Assembly (NCBI RefSeq): GCF_016863135.1
Contig: NZ_BOOH01000073.1
Location: forward strand, 1 to 45,138
DNA length: 45,138 nt
Origin: Planobispora longispora
Lineage (GTDB): Bacteria; Actinomycetota; Actinomycetes; Streptosporangiales; Streptosporangiaceae
Direction: 5' to 3'
Part shown: piece after piece, positions 26,114-34,953 of the stretch
Numbering within the stretch: position 1 is the first letter of the stretch
Layout: the number at the start of each line of letters is the position of its first letter
Position numbers and translations under genes: made by a program
Notes under the pieces: model-generated
The model's input: the letters and a program-made list of their open reading frames with translations, nothing else
Told to the model about the DNA's origin: nothing
Database searches by the model: none

Positions 26114-27277
26114 TCAGGCGAGCTTCCGCAGGCGGGTCACGGCCTCGTCGATGACCTCGTCCTTCTTGCAGAAGGCGAAGCGCACGAAGTGCCGCCCGCG
26201 CTCGGGGTGGGCGTAGAAGACCTGGGTGGGGATGGCGACCACGCCCGCCAGGGAGGGGAGCTCGCGGGTGAGGGCCAGGCCGTCGGTGAAGCCGAGGGGG
26301 CGGATGTCGGCCTGGACGAAGTAGGTGCCGGCGGGGCGGTAGACGTCGAACCCGGCGGCGGAGAGGCCGGACATGAGGCGGTCGCGCTTGGCCTGCAGAT
26401 CGTCGCGCAGGGAGGAGACCCAGCCGAGCTCGTGGCGGAGGCCGTACGCCACGGCGAGCTGCCAGGGGGCCGAGGCGGTGAACGTGAGGAACTGCTTGAC
26501 GGTCTGCACCGCGCGGACGAACGGCTCCGGGGCGCAGATCCAGCCCGTCTTCCAGCCGGTCACCGAGAAGGTCTTGCCCGCCGAGGAGATCATCACCGTG
26601 CGTTCGCGCATGCCGGGCAGGGTGGCCAGCGGGATGTGCGGGGCGCCGTCGAAGGTCAGGTGCTCGTAGACCTCGTCGGTGATCGCGGTCAGGCCGTGCT
26701 CGGCGCACAGCCCGGCGATCGTCTCCAGTTCCTCGCGGGTGAACACGGTCCCGGTGGGGTTGTGCGGGGAGTTGACCAGGATGGCGCGGGTACGGGGGCC
26801 CACGGCGGCGCGCAGTTCGGCGGGGTCGAAGGTGAACCGGCCCCCGGCGGGACGCAGGGTGACCGGGCGGAGCACGGCCCCGGCCAGGGCGACGGAGGCG
26901 GCGTAGGAGTCGTAGTAGGGCTCGAAGGCGATCACCTCGTCGCCCGGCTCGCAGAGCGCCAGGATCGAGGCGGCGACGGCCTCGGTGGCGCCGACGGTGA
27001 CGAGGATCTCGCCGTCGGGGTCGTAGTGCAGGCCGTAGTGCTCCTTGCGGTGCTCGGAGACGGCCTGGCGCAGGTCGGGGACGCCGGGGCCGGGAGGGTA
27101 CTGGTTGGCGCCGCCGCGGATCGCCTCGACCGCCCGCTCCAGCAGCGCCGCAGGGCCGTCGGTGTCGGGGAACCCCTGTCCCAGGTTGATCGAGCCCGTC
27201 CGCAGGGCGAGAGCCGACATCTCGGCGAAGATCGTCGTGCCGAACGCGCGCATCCGCGCCACCAGGGGATCGCTCAC
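26114..27277 (-). CDS. dapC: Pyridoxal-phosphate aminotransferase, DapC-like
   Basis: A 387-aa class I/II aminotransferase. It is very similar along its length to mycobacterial DapC (N-succinyl-LL-diaminopimelate aminotransferase of lysine and peptidoglycan precursor synthesis): FAEMSALALRTGSINLGQGFPD, NQYPPGPGVPDLRQA, ILVNSPHNPTG, ITDEVYEHLTFD, and the PLP lysine in SSAGKTFSVTGWK. I use GTG 27277 (SDPLVARMRAFGTTIF); GTG 27313 adds 12 unconserved residues. Close relatives act as glutamine transaminase or kynurenine aminotransferase, so substrate assignment is less certain than the family. Confidence 0.85.
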   Translation of the reverse strand: MSDPLVARMRAFGTTIFAEMSALALRTGSINLGQGFPDTDGPAALLERAVEAIRGGANQYPPGPGVPDLRQAVSEHRKEHYGLHYDPDGEILVTVGATEAVAASILALCEPGDEVIAFEPYYDSYAASVALAGAVLRPVTLRPAGGRFTFDPAELRAAVGPRTRAILVNSPHNPTGTVFTREELETIAGLCAEHGLTAITDEVYEHLTFDGAPHIPLATLPGMRERTVMISSAGKTFSVTGWKTGWICAPEPFVRAVQTVKQFLTFTASAPWQLAVAYGLRHELGWVSSLRDDLQAKRDRLMSGLSAAGFDVYRPAGTYFVQADIRPLGFTDGLALTRELPSLAGVVAIPTQVFYAHPERGRHFVRFAFCKKDEVIDEAVTRLRKLA

Positions 27278-27415
27278 CCGGTCCAGAGTAGTCGGCGCGC
27301 CGTCGTCGATCACAGCTGCGGGCCGGGACGGGGCCGGCGGGGCGCGGTGATCTCCGGCGTCCGGTCTGTCCGTCCGTGACTGCTACGGTTTCCCCGCGAG
27401 AGAGGGGGCTCGGCG

Positions 27416-30400
27416 GTGCTGGTGATCCACGGAGCGTGGGCCGGTGGCAGGTTGGCGCTGTGGGCGGAGGATCCGCCCGGTCCCGACGTCGGCGCCTCCC
27501 GCGCGAAGGTCCGCCCGCATCCGTTCGCGGCTCCGGCCGCGGACGTCGTCGCGGGCCTGCCGCTCTGGGGACCGGACGGGGCCGCCGCGGCGGACGAGGC
27601 CGTCCCGGGTGAGCTGGTCCTGCTCCTGCCGGGGTCGGCGCGGAGCCCGCTGCCCTCCCCCGAGTCGGGGGCGCAGGTCTCCGCGCGGCAGCCGAGGATC
27701 GGCTCCTGGCGGGTGCCCGCCCTGCTGGTGGAGCCCGGCGCGGCGCTCGGCCTGCTCGGCTCCGTCGGCGAGACGGCCAGGCTCCCCGCCGCGGCGTACG
27801 AGCCCGACGAGCTTCCCGGCGAGCAGGCCCCGGTCCCCGCGGCCTCGCTGCGTTATCTCGCCGTCGTCGCGGAGTACGCCCGCGACCTGGTCCGCCGCGG
27901 CCGGGTGCTGCCCCAGCTCGTCCCCGAGGACGGGGAGCACGCGGCGCGGTGGTGCCCGGTGCTGACCGGTTCCGACGCGGCCCGGTTCCGGGAGCTGGCC
28001 GCCGCGATGCCGCCGGTCTGCCGGGCCGTCGCCGAGGAGCGGCCCTCGGCCCACGTGCTGATCGAGGTCCTGGCCGGGCTGGCCGACGCGGCGGTGCGGC
28101 GGGCGCTCCCCGACCGGCTGCTCGGCGGGCACCGGCCGGGGCGCCGCAGCCCGCTGGCGGACCGCTGGACGGTGGCCCTCACCGGTGACGAACCCGTTCT
28201 CCCCGGGGTGACGCGGGCCGAGGCGGACGAACTCGCCGGGCCGCTCCAGGAGTGGTTCCGGTCGGCGCACCGGCTCGACAGCTCGGTCAGGGTCTGCTTC
28301 CGGCTGATCGAGCCCGCCGAACCCGCGGAGCTCGCGGAGCTCGCGGCCGGCGGATCCGGGCTCCCGGCCGGCGCCGATCCCGTCGCGCAGCACGGCGGCC
28401 GCCCGGCCTCCCCCGGGAACGGCTGGCGGGTGGAGTTCGCCGTCCAGCCGGCCGAGGAGTCCGGCCCCTCCCTGCCCGCGCGGCTCGTCTGGGCGGGCGA
28501 GACCGCCCCCGGCCTGCCCGCCTCTCCGCAGGAGGCGCTGCTGGCGGGGCTCGGCCGGGCGGCCCGGCTCTATCCCCGGCTGGAGGAGGCGCTGCGCGAC
28601 CCCCGGCCGTCGGAGGTGTCCCTCGACACGACCGAGGCGTTCTGGTTCCTCCGGCAGGTCGCCCCGCTCCTGCGGTCGGCGGGATTCGGCGTGCTGCTGC
28701 CCGACTGGGCCGGCCGGACCCGGCTGGGGCTCAAGCTGACGGCCCGCTCGCGGGAGACCGGCCCGGGGGGCGCCGGCCGGGGGTTCGGGCTGCACGAGCT
28801 CGTGGACTTCCGGATGGACCTGGCCCTCGGCGACGAAACGATCAGCGAGGAAGAGCTGGAGGAACTGGCCCGGTTCGAGGTCCCGCTGGTGCGGGTGCGG
28901 GGCCGCTGGGTCGAGCTGGACGGCCGGCAGCTCCGCGCGGCGCTGGAGACCGTCGGACGGCGCCGGTCGGGTGAGATGACGGTCCGCGACGTGATCCGGG
29001 AGATCGTCCACGGCGGTGACGCGGAGCTGCCGCTGACCGGGGTGGAGGCCGACGGCCTCCTCGGCGACCTGCTCTCCGGTGAGGCCGACCGCCGGCTGGA
29101 GCCGGTCGCCACCCCGGCCTCCTTCCACGGCGCGCTCCGGCCGTACCAGGAGCGCGGATTGTCCTGGCTCGTCTTCATGGCGGGGCTCGGGCTCGGCGGG
29201 ATCCTCGCCGACGACATGGGCCTGGGCAAGACCGCGCAGACGTTGTCGTTGCTCCTGAACGAGCGCGAGGCGGGCGCGGAAGCGGGACCGACGCTGCTGG
29301 TGTGCCCGATGTCGCTGCTCGGCAACTGGCAGAAGGAGGCGGCCCGGTTCGCCCCCTCGCTGGAGGTCTACGTCCACCACGGGGCCTCCCGGCTCCGCGG
29401 CCCGGAGCTGGACCGGCGGGTGGAGAAGGCGGATCTCGTCCTGACCACGTACGGCACCGCGCTGCGGGATCAGGCCGTCCTGGCCGGTCTCGCCTGGGCC
29501 CGGGTGGTCTGCGACGAGGCTCAGGCGATCAAGAACAGCGCCGCCCGGCAGGCGCAGGCCGTACGGTCCCTCCCGGCGGGCGGCAGGCTCGCGCTGACCG
29601 GCACGCCGGTGGAGAACCACCTGGCGGAGCTCTGGTCGATCATGGAGTTCTGCAACCCGGGGCTGCTCGGCCCGGCGAAGGCGTTCCGCGAGCGCTACCA
29701 GGAGCCGATCGAGCGGCATGGCGACGAGCGGGCGGCGGCCGCGCTCCGGCGGGTCACCGGGCCGTTCGTGCTGCGCCGGCTGAAGACCGACAAGACGATC
29801 ATCTCCGATCTGCCGGACAAGCTGGAGATGAAGGTCTGGTGCAACCTCACGCCCGAGCAGGCCGCGCTCTACCAGGCCGTGGTGGAGGAGATGATGGGCC
29901 GGATCGAGGGGAGCGCGGGCATCGAGCGGCGCGGCAACGTGCTGGCGGCCATGACGAAGCTCAAGCAGGTCTGCAACCATCCCGCGCACCTGCTCAAGGA
30001 CGGGTCACGGCTGGCGGGCCGGTCGGGGAAGCTGGCCCGGCTGGAGGAGCTGGCCGAGGAGATCGTCAGCGAGGGCGACAAGGCGCTGGTGTTCACCCAG
30101 TACACCGAGTTCGGCTCGCTGCTCCAGCCGTACCTGGCGGCGCACCTGGACCGGCCGGTGCTCTGGCTGCACGGCGGGCTGCCGAAGAAGCGGCGGGATG
30201 AGCTGGTGGAGCGCTTCCAGCAGGACGACGAGCCGATGTTGTTCCTGCTGTCGCTGAAGGCCGCGGGCACCGGGCTCAACCTGACCGCCGCCTCCCACGT
30301 GATCCACGTGGACCGCTGGTGGAACCCGGCGGTGGAGGACCAGGCGACCGACCGGGCGTTCCGGATCGGCCAGACCAAGAACGTGCAGGTACGGAAGTTC

Positions 30401-30559
30401 GTCTGCGTCGGCACCCTGGAGGAGCGGATCGACGAGATGATCGAGCGGAAGAAGGCGCTGGCCCAGAGCGTGGTCGGCACCGGCGAGGACTGGATCACCG
30501 ACCTCTCCGTCGACCAGCTGCGCGAGCTGTTCCGGCTCGGACCGGAGGCGGTCTCGTGA
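27416..30559 (+). CDS. SNF2-family ATPase/helicase
   Basis: A 1047-aa double-stranded-DNA translocase, the long bacterial type with a ~550-residue N-terminal region before the motor. Motor motifs: LADDMGLGKTAQTL (Walker A, near 600), DEAQAIKN (near 700), LTGTPVENHLAELWSIM, FTQYTEFGSLL, LHGGLPKKRRDELVERFQ, LSLKAAGTGLNLTAA, and DRWWNPAVEDQATDRAFRIGQ. GTG 27416 has GAGGGGG seven bases upstream. It diverges from dapC. In many actinomycetes it is followed by a SWIM zinc-finger gene; here a short Pro-rich gene takes that place. Confidence 0.95.
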   Translation: MLVIHGAWAGGRLALWAEDPPGPDVGASRAKVRPHPFAAPAADVVAGLPLWGPDGAAAADEAVPGELVLLLPGSARSPLPSPESGAQVSARQPRIGSWRVPALLVEPGAALGLLGSVGETARLPAAAYEPDELPGEQAPVPAASLRYLAVVAEYARDLVRRGRVLPQLVPEDGEHAARWCPVLTGSDAARFRELAAAMPPVCRAVAEERPSAHVLIEVLAGLADAAVRRALPDRLLGGHRPGRRSPLADRWTVALTGDEPVLPGVTRAEADELAGPLQEWFRSAHRLDSSVRVCFRLIEPAEPAELAELAAGGSGLPAGADPVAQHGGRPASPGNGWRVEFAVQPAEESGPSLPARLVWAGETAPGLPASPQEALLAGLGRAARLYPRLEEALRDPRPSEVSLDTTEAFWFLRQVAPLLRSAGFGVLLPDWAGRTRLGLKLTARSRETGPGGAGRGFGLHELVDFRMDLALGDETISEEELEELARFEVPLVRVRGRWVELDGRQLRAALETVGRRRSGEMTVRDVIREIVHGGDAELPLTGVEADGLLGDLLSGEADRRLEPVATPASFHGALRPYQERGLSWLVFMAGLGLGGILADDMGLGKTAQTLSLLLNEREAGAEAGPTLLVCPMSLLGNWQKEAARFAPSLEVYVHHGASRLRGPELDRRVEKADLVLTTYGTALRDQAVLAGLAWARVVCDEAQAIKNSAARQAQAVRSLPAGGRLALTGTPVENHLAELWSIMEFCNPGLLGPAKAFRERYQEPIERHGDERAAAALRRVTGPFVLRRLKTDKTIISDLPDKLEMKVWCNLTPEQAALYQAVVEEMMGRIEGSAGIERRGNVLAAMTKLKQVCNHPAHLLKDGSRLAGRSGKLARLEELAEEIVSEGDKALVFTQYTEFGSLLQPYLAAHLDRPVLWLHGGLPKKRRDELVERFQQDDEPMLFLLSLKAAGTGLNLTAASHVIHVDRWWNPAVEDQATDRAFRIGQTKNVQVRKFVCVGTLEERIDEMIERKKALAQSVVGTGEDWITDLSVDQLRELFRLGPEAVS

Positions 30560-30591
30560 GGGCGGGCGACGGGTCCGGCGGAGGAGGGACC

Positions 30592-30888
30592 ATGAGCGAC
30601 CGGGACCGGTCCGAGCCGCCCCGGCCGGGTCCGCTCGACGTGACCGAGCCGCCCCGGCCGGATCCGCTCGACGTGACCGACGTGCCGTTCACCGGCCGGA
30701 CGGCGGACTTCTACCAGCCGGGCGCGTCGCCGGCCCGGCTGCGCGACCGCGCGGACCCGCCGGACACCCCGCCCGACCTGCTGCTGCGCCTGCTGGATCC
30801 GCCGCCGGTCAAGGCCCGGCACATTCCGCTCCTGGACCTGCTCCGGCCCGCCTACCGGGCGCTGGCCGAGTGGGAGGACGACGGCTGA
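30592..30888 (+). CDS. Short Pro-rich protein after SNF2 gene
   Basis: A 98-aa protein with GGAGGAGGG just upstream of ATG 30592. A GTG at 30556, overlapping the SNF2 stop, is in frame too. The N-terminal third is disordered and contains a duplicated EPPRP(G/D)PLDVT. The C-terminal part (PDTPPDLLLRLLDPPPVKAR then HIPLLDLLRPAYRAL) looks like a conserved helical tail. It could be the end of a SWIM zinc-finger protein that has lost its CxC/CxH part; no such motif is present. It overlaps the 3' end of the GH1 gene by 37 bp. Confidence 0.6.
   Translation: MSDRDRSEPPRPGPLDVTEPPRPDPLDVTDVPFTGRTADFYQPGASPARLRDRADPPDTPPDLLLRLLDPPPVKARHIPLLDLLRPAYRALAEWEDDG
30612..30677 (+). repeat. 33-bp in-frame tandem duplication
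   Basis: Two copies of a 33-bp unit (30612-30644 and 30645-30677) differ at one position (GGGTCC versus GGATCC). They encode the repeated 11-residue EPPRP(G/D)PLDVT segment. The near-identity suggests a recent slippage or recombination duplication. Confidence 0.9.
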
Positions 30889-32255
30889 GCGGCGATGAGG
30901 TCGCGGTACCAGCGGTAGCTGGCCTTGGGCGTGCGGGCCTGGGTGGCGTAGTCGACGTGCACGAGGCCGAAGCGGGCGGCGTAGCCCCTGGCCCACTCGA
31001 AGTTGTCGAGCAGCGACCAGCAGAAGTAACCGCGCACGTCCACGCCGGCGGCCACGGCCTCGCGCGTGGCGGCCACGTGCTGCTCCAGGTAGGAGACGCG
31101 GCCGGTGTCGTCGAGCTCCCCGCCGCCGCCGTACCCGTTCTCGGTGATGAAGATCGGGGGCAGGCCGGGGAAGCGGCCGGCCAGGCCGGTCAGGGTGTCG
31201 TAGAGGCCGCGCGGCTCGACGCGCCAGCCGAGGCCGCTGACCGGCGGCCCGTCCGGGGCGACCGTGCGCACGCCGATGTCGTAGGCCGAGCGCAGGGCCG
31301 GGTCGGGCTGGCCGTACGGCGCCGCGGCGGCGTGGATCGGGTAGTAGTAGTTCACCCCGAGGAAGTCCAGCGGCGCCGAGATGATCTCGAGGTCGCCCTC
31401 CCGGCGGAAGGAGAAGTCGCTGATCTCCCCGTAGACCTCGTCCGCGTCGGCGGGGTAGACGGCGCCGAGCAGCGGCTCGGTGAACTGCCGGTTGACCATC
31501 AGGTCCATCCGGCGGGCGGCGGCGACGTCCTCGGCGGACGGGCTCGCGGGCACCGCCGGGGACATGTTGAGGGTGACGCCGATCTGCTCGCCCTCGCGGG
31601 TGCGCTCCCGCAGCCGGGCGGTGGCCAGGCCGTGACCGAGCAGCAGGTGGTGGGCGGCGGCGAGGGCGCCGTGTCCCTCCCGGGCGCCGGGCGCGTGGCG
31701 GCCCTCGGCGTACCCGGTGATCGAGGAGCAGTAGGGCTCGTTCAGCGTGATCCAGTACGGCACGCCGTCGAGGGCCTCGTGCACGGTCGCGGCGTAGTCG
31801 GCGAAGTGCTCGGCGGTGTCGCGGACCCGCCAGCCGCCGCGCTCCTCCAGCGCCTGGGGCAGGTCCCAGTGGTAGAGGGTGAGGAACGGGGTGACGCCCC
31901 GGGCGTTGAGCGCCTCGACCAGGCGCCGGTAGAAGTCGAGGCCGCGCTGGTTGACGCGGCCGGTTCCCTCGGGGAACACCCGCGGCCACGCCACCGAGAA
32001 CCGGTAGGCCCCGGCGCCCAGGCCCGCCAGCAGCGCCATGTCCTCCGGCCAGCGGTGGTAGTGGTCGCAGGCGTGCTCGCCGGTCTCTCCCGCCGCCACC
32101 GCCCCGGGGACCCGGCAGAAGGCGTCCCAGATCGAGGGGCCCCGGCCGTCGGCGGTCACGGCTCCCTCGATCTGGTAGGCCGAGGTGGCCACGCCCCACA
32201 CGAATTCTTGTGGGAGCGCTCCCACCTCCATGGGACGTTCCCCGGTCGCCGTCAT
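30852..32255 (-). CDS. GH1 beta-glucosidase
   Basis: A 467-aa family-1 glycoside hydrolase without a signal peptide, so it acts in the cytoplasm, probably on imported cellobiose or related beta-glucosides. Both catalytic residues are present: the acid/base Glu173 in TLNEPYC and the nucleophile Glu372 in ITENGYG. FVWGVATSAYQIEGA and GYFCWSLLDNFEWARGY are family signatures. I choose ATG 32255 (GGAG eight bases upstream); ATG 32231 (MEVGALPQEFVWG) with GGGGAA is also possible. An exact CebR-type palindrome lies within codons just after 32231, so a LacI-family repressor responding to cellobiose probably controls it. No lacI-type gene or cellobiose transporter is adjacent. Confidence 0.95.
   Translation of the reverse strand: MTATGERPMEVGALPQEFVWGVATSAYQIEGAVTADGRGPSIWDAFCRVPGAVAAGETGEHACDHYHRWPEDMALLAGLGAGAYRFSVAWPRVFPEGTGRVNQRGLDFYRRLVEALNARGVTPFLTLYHWDLPQALEERGGWRVRDTAEHFADYAATVHEALDGVPYWITLNEPYCSSITGYAEGRHAPGAREGHGALAAAHHLLLGHGLATARLRERTREGEQIGVTLNMSPAVPASPSAEDVAAARRMDLMVNRQFTEPLLGAVYPADADEVYGEISDFSFRREGDLEIISAPLDFLGVNYYYPIHAAAAPYGQPDPALRSAYDIGVRTVAPDGPPVSGLGWRVEPRGLYDTLTGLAGRFPGLPPIFITENGYGGGGELDDTGRVSYLEQHVAATREAVAAGVDVRGYFCWSLLDNFEWARGYAARFGLVHVDYATQARTPKASYRWYRDLIAAQPSSSHSASAR
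32211..32224. promoter_or_regulatory. CebR-type (LacI-family) operator
   Basis: TGGGAGCGCTCCCA is a perfect 14-bp palindrome identical to the cellobiose-utilisation repressor CebR consensus known from Streptomyces. It lies inside the 5' coding end of the beta-glucosidase gene, where it encodes part of VGALP. CebR sites inside coding regions are known, so binding here would be expected to block transcription early. Confidence 0.8.
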
Positions 32256-32553
32256 CTCGTTCACTCCAGACATGGTGGCCGCGCCGCCGCCGGAGTCATC
32301 CCGGCCGGCGCCCCGCTCGATCCCGGCCGACGCTACCGGCGCGTCATCCGGTACGGCAAGGCGAGGTCCCGCATGCCAAGACGCGCCCCGCCTTCCCGCC
32401 CGCCCGGCGGCGACTTCGCCCGCCCGCCCCTCCGGTGGAACGCGCGGCCACCGTACCGGCCGGTGCTGCGACGGCCGGTCCGGGACGCTACGTTGAGTCC
32501 GTGATCGTATTCCGGACCGGCACGTGCGCGCGGCCCGCGGACGGGGTGACCGT
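32256..32553. other. Divergent intergenic region, beta-glucosidase / DUF418 gene
   Basis: Almost 300 bp between the divergent starts. I see no credible gene. An alternative beta-glucosidase start (ATG 32273) falls inside it. Both promoters should be here, but I could not assign -35/-10 boxes with confidence. Confidence 0.5.
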
Positions 32554-33573
32554 ATGACGCGCAGGCTGCACGAGCTCGACGCCCTCCGGGGCTTCGCGAT
32601 ATGCGGGATCATGCTGGTCAACACCTGGCAGCACACGGTCGGCCACCTGGCCGAGTCGGGCGACCCGCGCGCCGCGGAGCGGGGGGCGGTCGACTGGGTG
32701 GTGGAGAACCTGTTCCAGGGCCGGTTCTACCCGATCTTCTCGTTCCTCTTCGGCCTGAGCTTCGTGCTGTTCCTCGACTCGGCGGCCGAACGCACGGCCC
32801 GCCCGCGCCTGGCCCTGCTGCGCAGGCTGGCGGTGCTGGCCTGCTTCGGCCTGGCGCACTGGAGCGTGAACCCGGGCGAGGTGCTCCTGCCGTACGCAAT
32901 CTTCGGCGTTCTGGTCCTGCTGCCCGCCTCGTTCCTGCCGCGCGCGGCGGTGCTGGTGCTGGGGATCGCCACGACGGCGTGGGCGGTCTACGCGAACGGC
33001 GGATACGTCGTCGACGGTGAGATCTTCGGCGGGTTCCTCGGCGAGCGCGTGTTCGTGGTCGTCCTCATCCCGGCGATGTTCCTGCTGGGAATGGCTTTGA
33101 TGGAGTACCGCCCGGGCCCGCGCCTGCTGCTCCCCGCCTTCCTGGCCGGCGCGGTGCTGACGGTGGGACTCGTCGCGTTGTGGAACGCCTCCCGCACCGA
33201 CCCCGACCTGTCCTACCGGGGCCTGTTCATCGCCGCCCCGCTGGCCTGCGCGACCGCCTACTGCACCGGGCTGCTGCTGCTCCTGCGCACCCGGCTGCGC
33301 GGCCCGCTGGAAGCCGTGCTCAACCCGCTCGGCCGGATGGCTCTGACGAACTACCTGGCCAGCACTCCGATCATCCTGCTGGCCCTGCCGCTGCTGACCG
33401 CCGACCCGACCCGGCTCTCCGTGGTGGGGCTCGCGCCGGCCGTACTGACCGCGCAGGTGCTGTTCGGCCGGTGGTGGCTGGCACGGTTCCGGTACGGCCC
33501 GCTGGAATGGGTGTGGCGATGCCTCACGTGGATGGAACGAGTCCCGAATCGCCGGATAAAGTCGCAGACGTGA
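32554..33573 (+). CDS. DUF418 family membrane protein
   Basis: A 339-aa multi-helix membrane protein. The N terminus LHELDALRGFAICGIMLVN and FQGRFYPIFSFLFGLSFVLFL are the DUF418/YeiB signature. The C-terminal half has GPLEAVLNPLGRMALTNYLAS and the RYGPLEWVWRCLTW ending typical of the domain. ATG 32554 has GGGGTGA upstream; an in-frame GTG at 32524 adds ten unconserved residues. It overlaps the nitrilase gene by four bases (GTGA). No biochemical role is established for the family. Confidence 0.92.
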   Translation: MTRRLHELDALRGFAICGIMLVNTWQHTVGHLAESGDPRAAERGAVDWVVENLFQGRFYPIFSFLFGLSFVLFLDSAAERTARPRLALLRRLAVLACFGLAHWSVNPGEVLLPYAIFGVLVLLPASFLPRAAVLVLGIATTAWAVYANGGYVVDGEIFGGFLGERVFVVVLIPAMFLLGMALMEYRPGPRLLLPAFLAGAVLTVGLVALWNASRTDPDLSYRGLFIAAPLACATAYCTGLLLLLRTRLRGPLEAVLNPLGRMALTNYLASTPIILLALPLLTADPTRLSVVGLAPAVLTAQVLFGRWWLARFRYGPLEWVWRCLTWMERVPNRRIKSQT

Positions 33574-34463
33574 CCCGCATCGCCCTGTGCCAGATCCCGG
33601 TCTCCGAGGATCCCGCCGCCAACCTCCGTCAGGTCCAGACCTCCCTCGCGCGGGCCGCCGACGACGGCGCCGAACTGGCGATCTTCCCCGAGGCCGCCCT
33701 CACCCGGTACGGCAAGCGCATCCTCGACCTGGCCGAACCGCTGGACGGGCCGTTCGTCACCGGGCTGGCCGAGGCCGCCCGGGCCCACGGCCTCTCCGTG
33801 ATCGCCGGGGTGTTCGAGCCGGCGACCGGCCGGAGCACGCCCCCCGGCGATGGCACGGTCCAGGTGAAGAGCACGATCCCGGCGGAGAGCACGATCCCGG
33901 CGAGCGACGCGGACACGGCCCGGGCCGGCGACGCCGGCGCGATCCGCGTGTACAACACCGCGGTGGCCCTCGGCCCCGACGGGGAGGTCAGGGCGGCCTA
34001 TCGGAAGATCCACCTGTTCGACTCCTTCGGGGCGCGCGAGTCCTCGCTGGTCGTGCCCGGCGACGAGCCGGTCGTCGTCGAGCTGGCCGGGCTCCGGGTC
34101 GGGCTGGTCACCTGCTACGACATCCGCTTCCCCGAACTCACCCGGGCCCTGGCGGACCGCGGCGCCGACCTGTTCGCGGTGATCGCCGCATGGGGGTCGG
34201 GACCGATGAAGGAAGAGCACTGGGCGACCCTGACGCGGACCCGCGCGATCGAGAACACCACCTGGGTGGCGGCCGTGGGCCAGGCGCCCAACCCGGAGGC
34301 CGCGGACGGCTTCGGGATCGGCCGCAGCATGCTGATCGATCCCATGGGCGTGGTCCGCGCCGACCTCGGCCCGGCGCCCGCGGTGCAGACCTGCGTCCTC
34401 GACGCGCAGGTCACGATTGTCACCCGTAATGCCCTGCCCTGCCTCGAACACCGACGACTGTGA
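33570..34463 (+). CDS. Carbon-nitrogen hydrolase (nitrilase superfamily)
   Basis: A 297-aa cytoplasmic amidase-type enzyme with the complete Glu-Lys-Cys triad: IFPEAAL, YRKIHLFDSFG and VTCYDIRFPEL. It is closest in style to NIT2/omega-amidase-like or deaminated-glutathione amidase members. GTG 33570 overlaps the DUF418 stop. A stretch of about 40 residues after GVFEPATGR, containing a duplicated (S)TIPA, interrupts the place where relatives run straight into the VYNTAVAL strand; it looks like a local expansion on a surface loop. The substrate is not readable from sequence. Confidence 0.93.
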   Translation: MTRIALCQIPVSEDPAANLRQVQTSLARAADDGAELAIFPEAALTRYGKRILDLAEPLDGPFVTGLAEAARAHGLSVIAGVFEPATGRSTPPGDGTVQVKSTIPAESTIPASDADTARAGDAGAIRVYNTAVALGPDGEVRAAYRKIHLFDSFGARESSLVVPGDEPVVVELAGLRVGLVTCYDIRFPELTRALADRGADLFAVIAAWGSGPMKEEHWATLTRTRAIENTTWVAAVGQAPNPEAADGFGIGRSMLIDPMGVVRADLGPAPAVQTCVLDAQVTIVTRNALPCLEHRRL

Positions 34464-34479
34464 GTCAACAGATCGTAAA

Positions 34480-34953
34480 ATGCGACATGTGAGTGAGCCA
34501 CCTGGGCGCAGAACGCAGATGCAGAAGGTCATCCCGCCTCGGCTGCTCCTGCCCTACCTCTCCGGCAAGCGGACCGTGATCTCGGGATACGTCTACCGGG
34601 TTCAGGACTGCGTCAGGCTGACCACTCCCGCGCTCCTCTTCATGGGTCTCGACCTGGGATTCGAGGGCTCCGAACTGACCGTCACGGTGCCCGAGGTCTA
34701 TCTCATGCGGTGGTTCGCCCGGGATGTGGACACCTACGTCGTCCCCTACGGCCCGCACATGGGCGGCGACTGGAACGATTCGCCGCCGTTCGCCGGGAAC
34801 GGCTTCACCACCTCGCGCGAGCACGTCGTGCCGCAGTTCCACACCATGCCGATGCCGATCCCCCCGGGAGCCGAGATCATTCACGTGACCGCCGACGCCG
34901 AAGAGCGTCTCTTCGGCGTCTACGACGGCCTCACCTGGCGGCCCGCCCCATGA
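34480..34953 (+). CDS. Uncharacterised conserved-looking protein
   Basis: About 157 aa from ATG 34480; GTG 34489 or ATG 34519 (MQKVIPPRLLLPYL) are alternatives, and none has a good Shine-Dalgarno sequence. Notable segments are YLSGKRTVISGYVYRVQDC, LDLGFEGSELTVTVPEVYLMRW, PYGPHMGGDWNDSPPF and GNGFTTSREHVVPQF. The arginine-tyrosine start and the FTTS segment recall ADP-ribosyltransferase-like toxins, but the catalytic Glu is not clear, so I leave function open. It is followed by two frames joined by ATGA overlaps. Confidence 0.7.
   Translation: MRHVSEPPGRRTQMQKVIPPRLLLPYLSGKRTVISGYVYRVQDCVRLTTPALLFMGLDLGFEGSELTVTVPEVYLMRWFARDVDTYVVPYGPHMGGDWNDSPPFAGNGFTTSREHVVPQFHTMPMPIPPGAEIIHVTADAEERLFGVYDGLTWRPAP

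Noticed and set aside
30852-32636. Longer N terminus of the beta-glucosidase from 32636
   Set aside because: The added ~127 residues are Arg/Ser-rich without family similarity and cross the intergenic region; ATG 32255 or 32231 fits the GH1 start.
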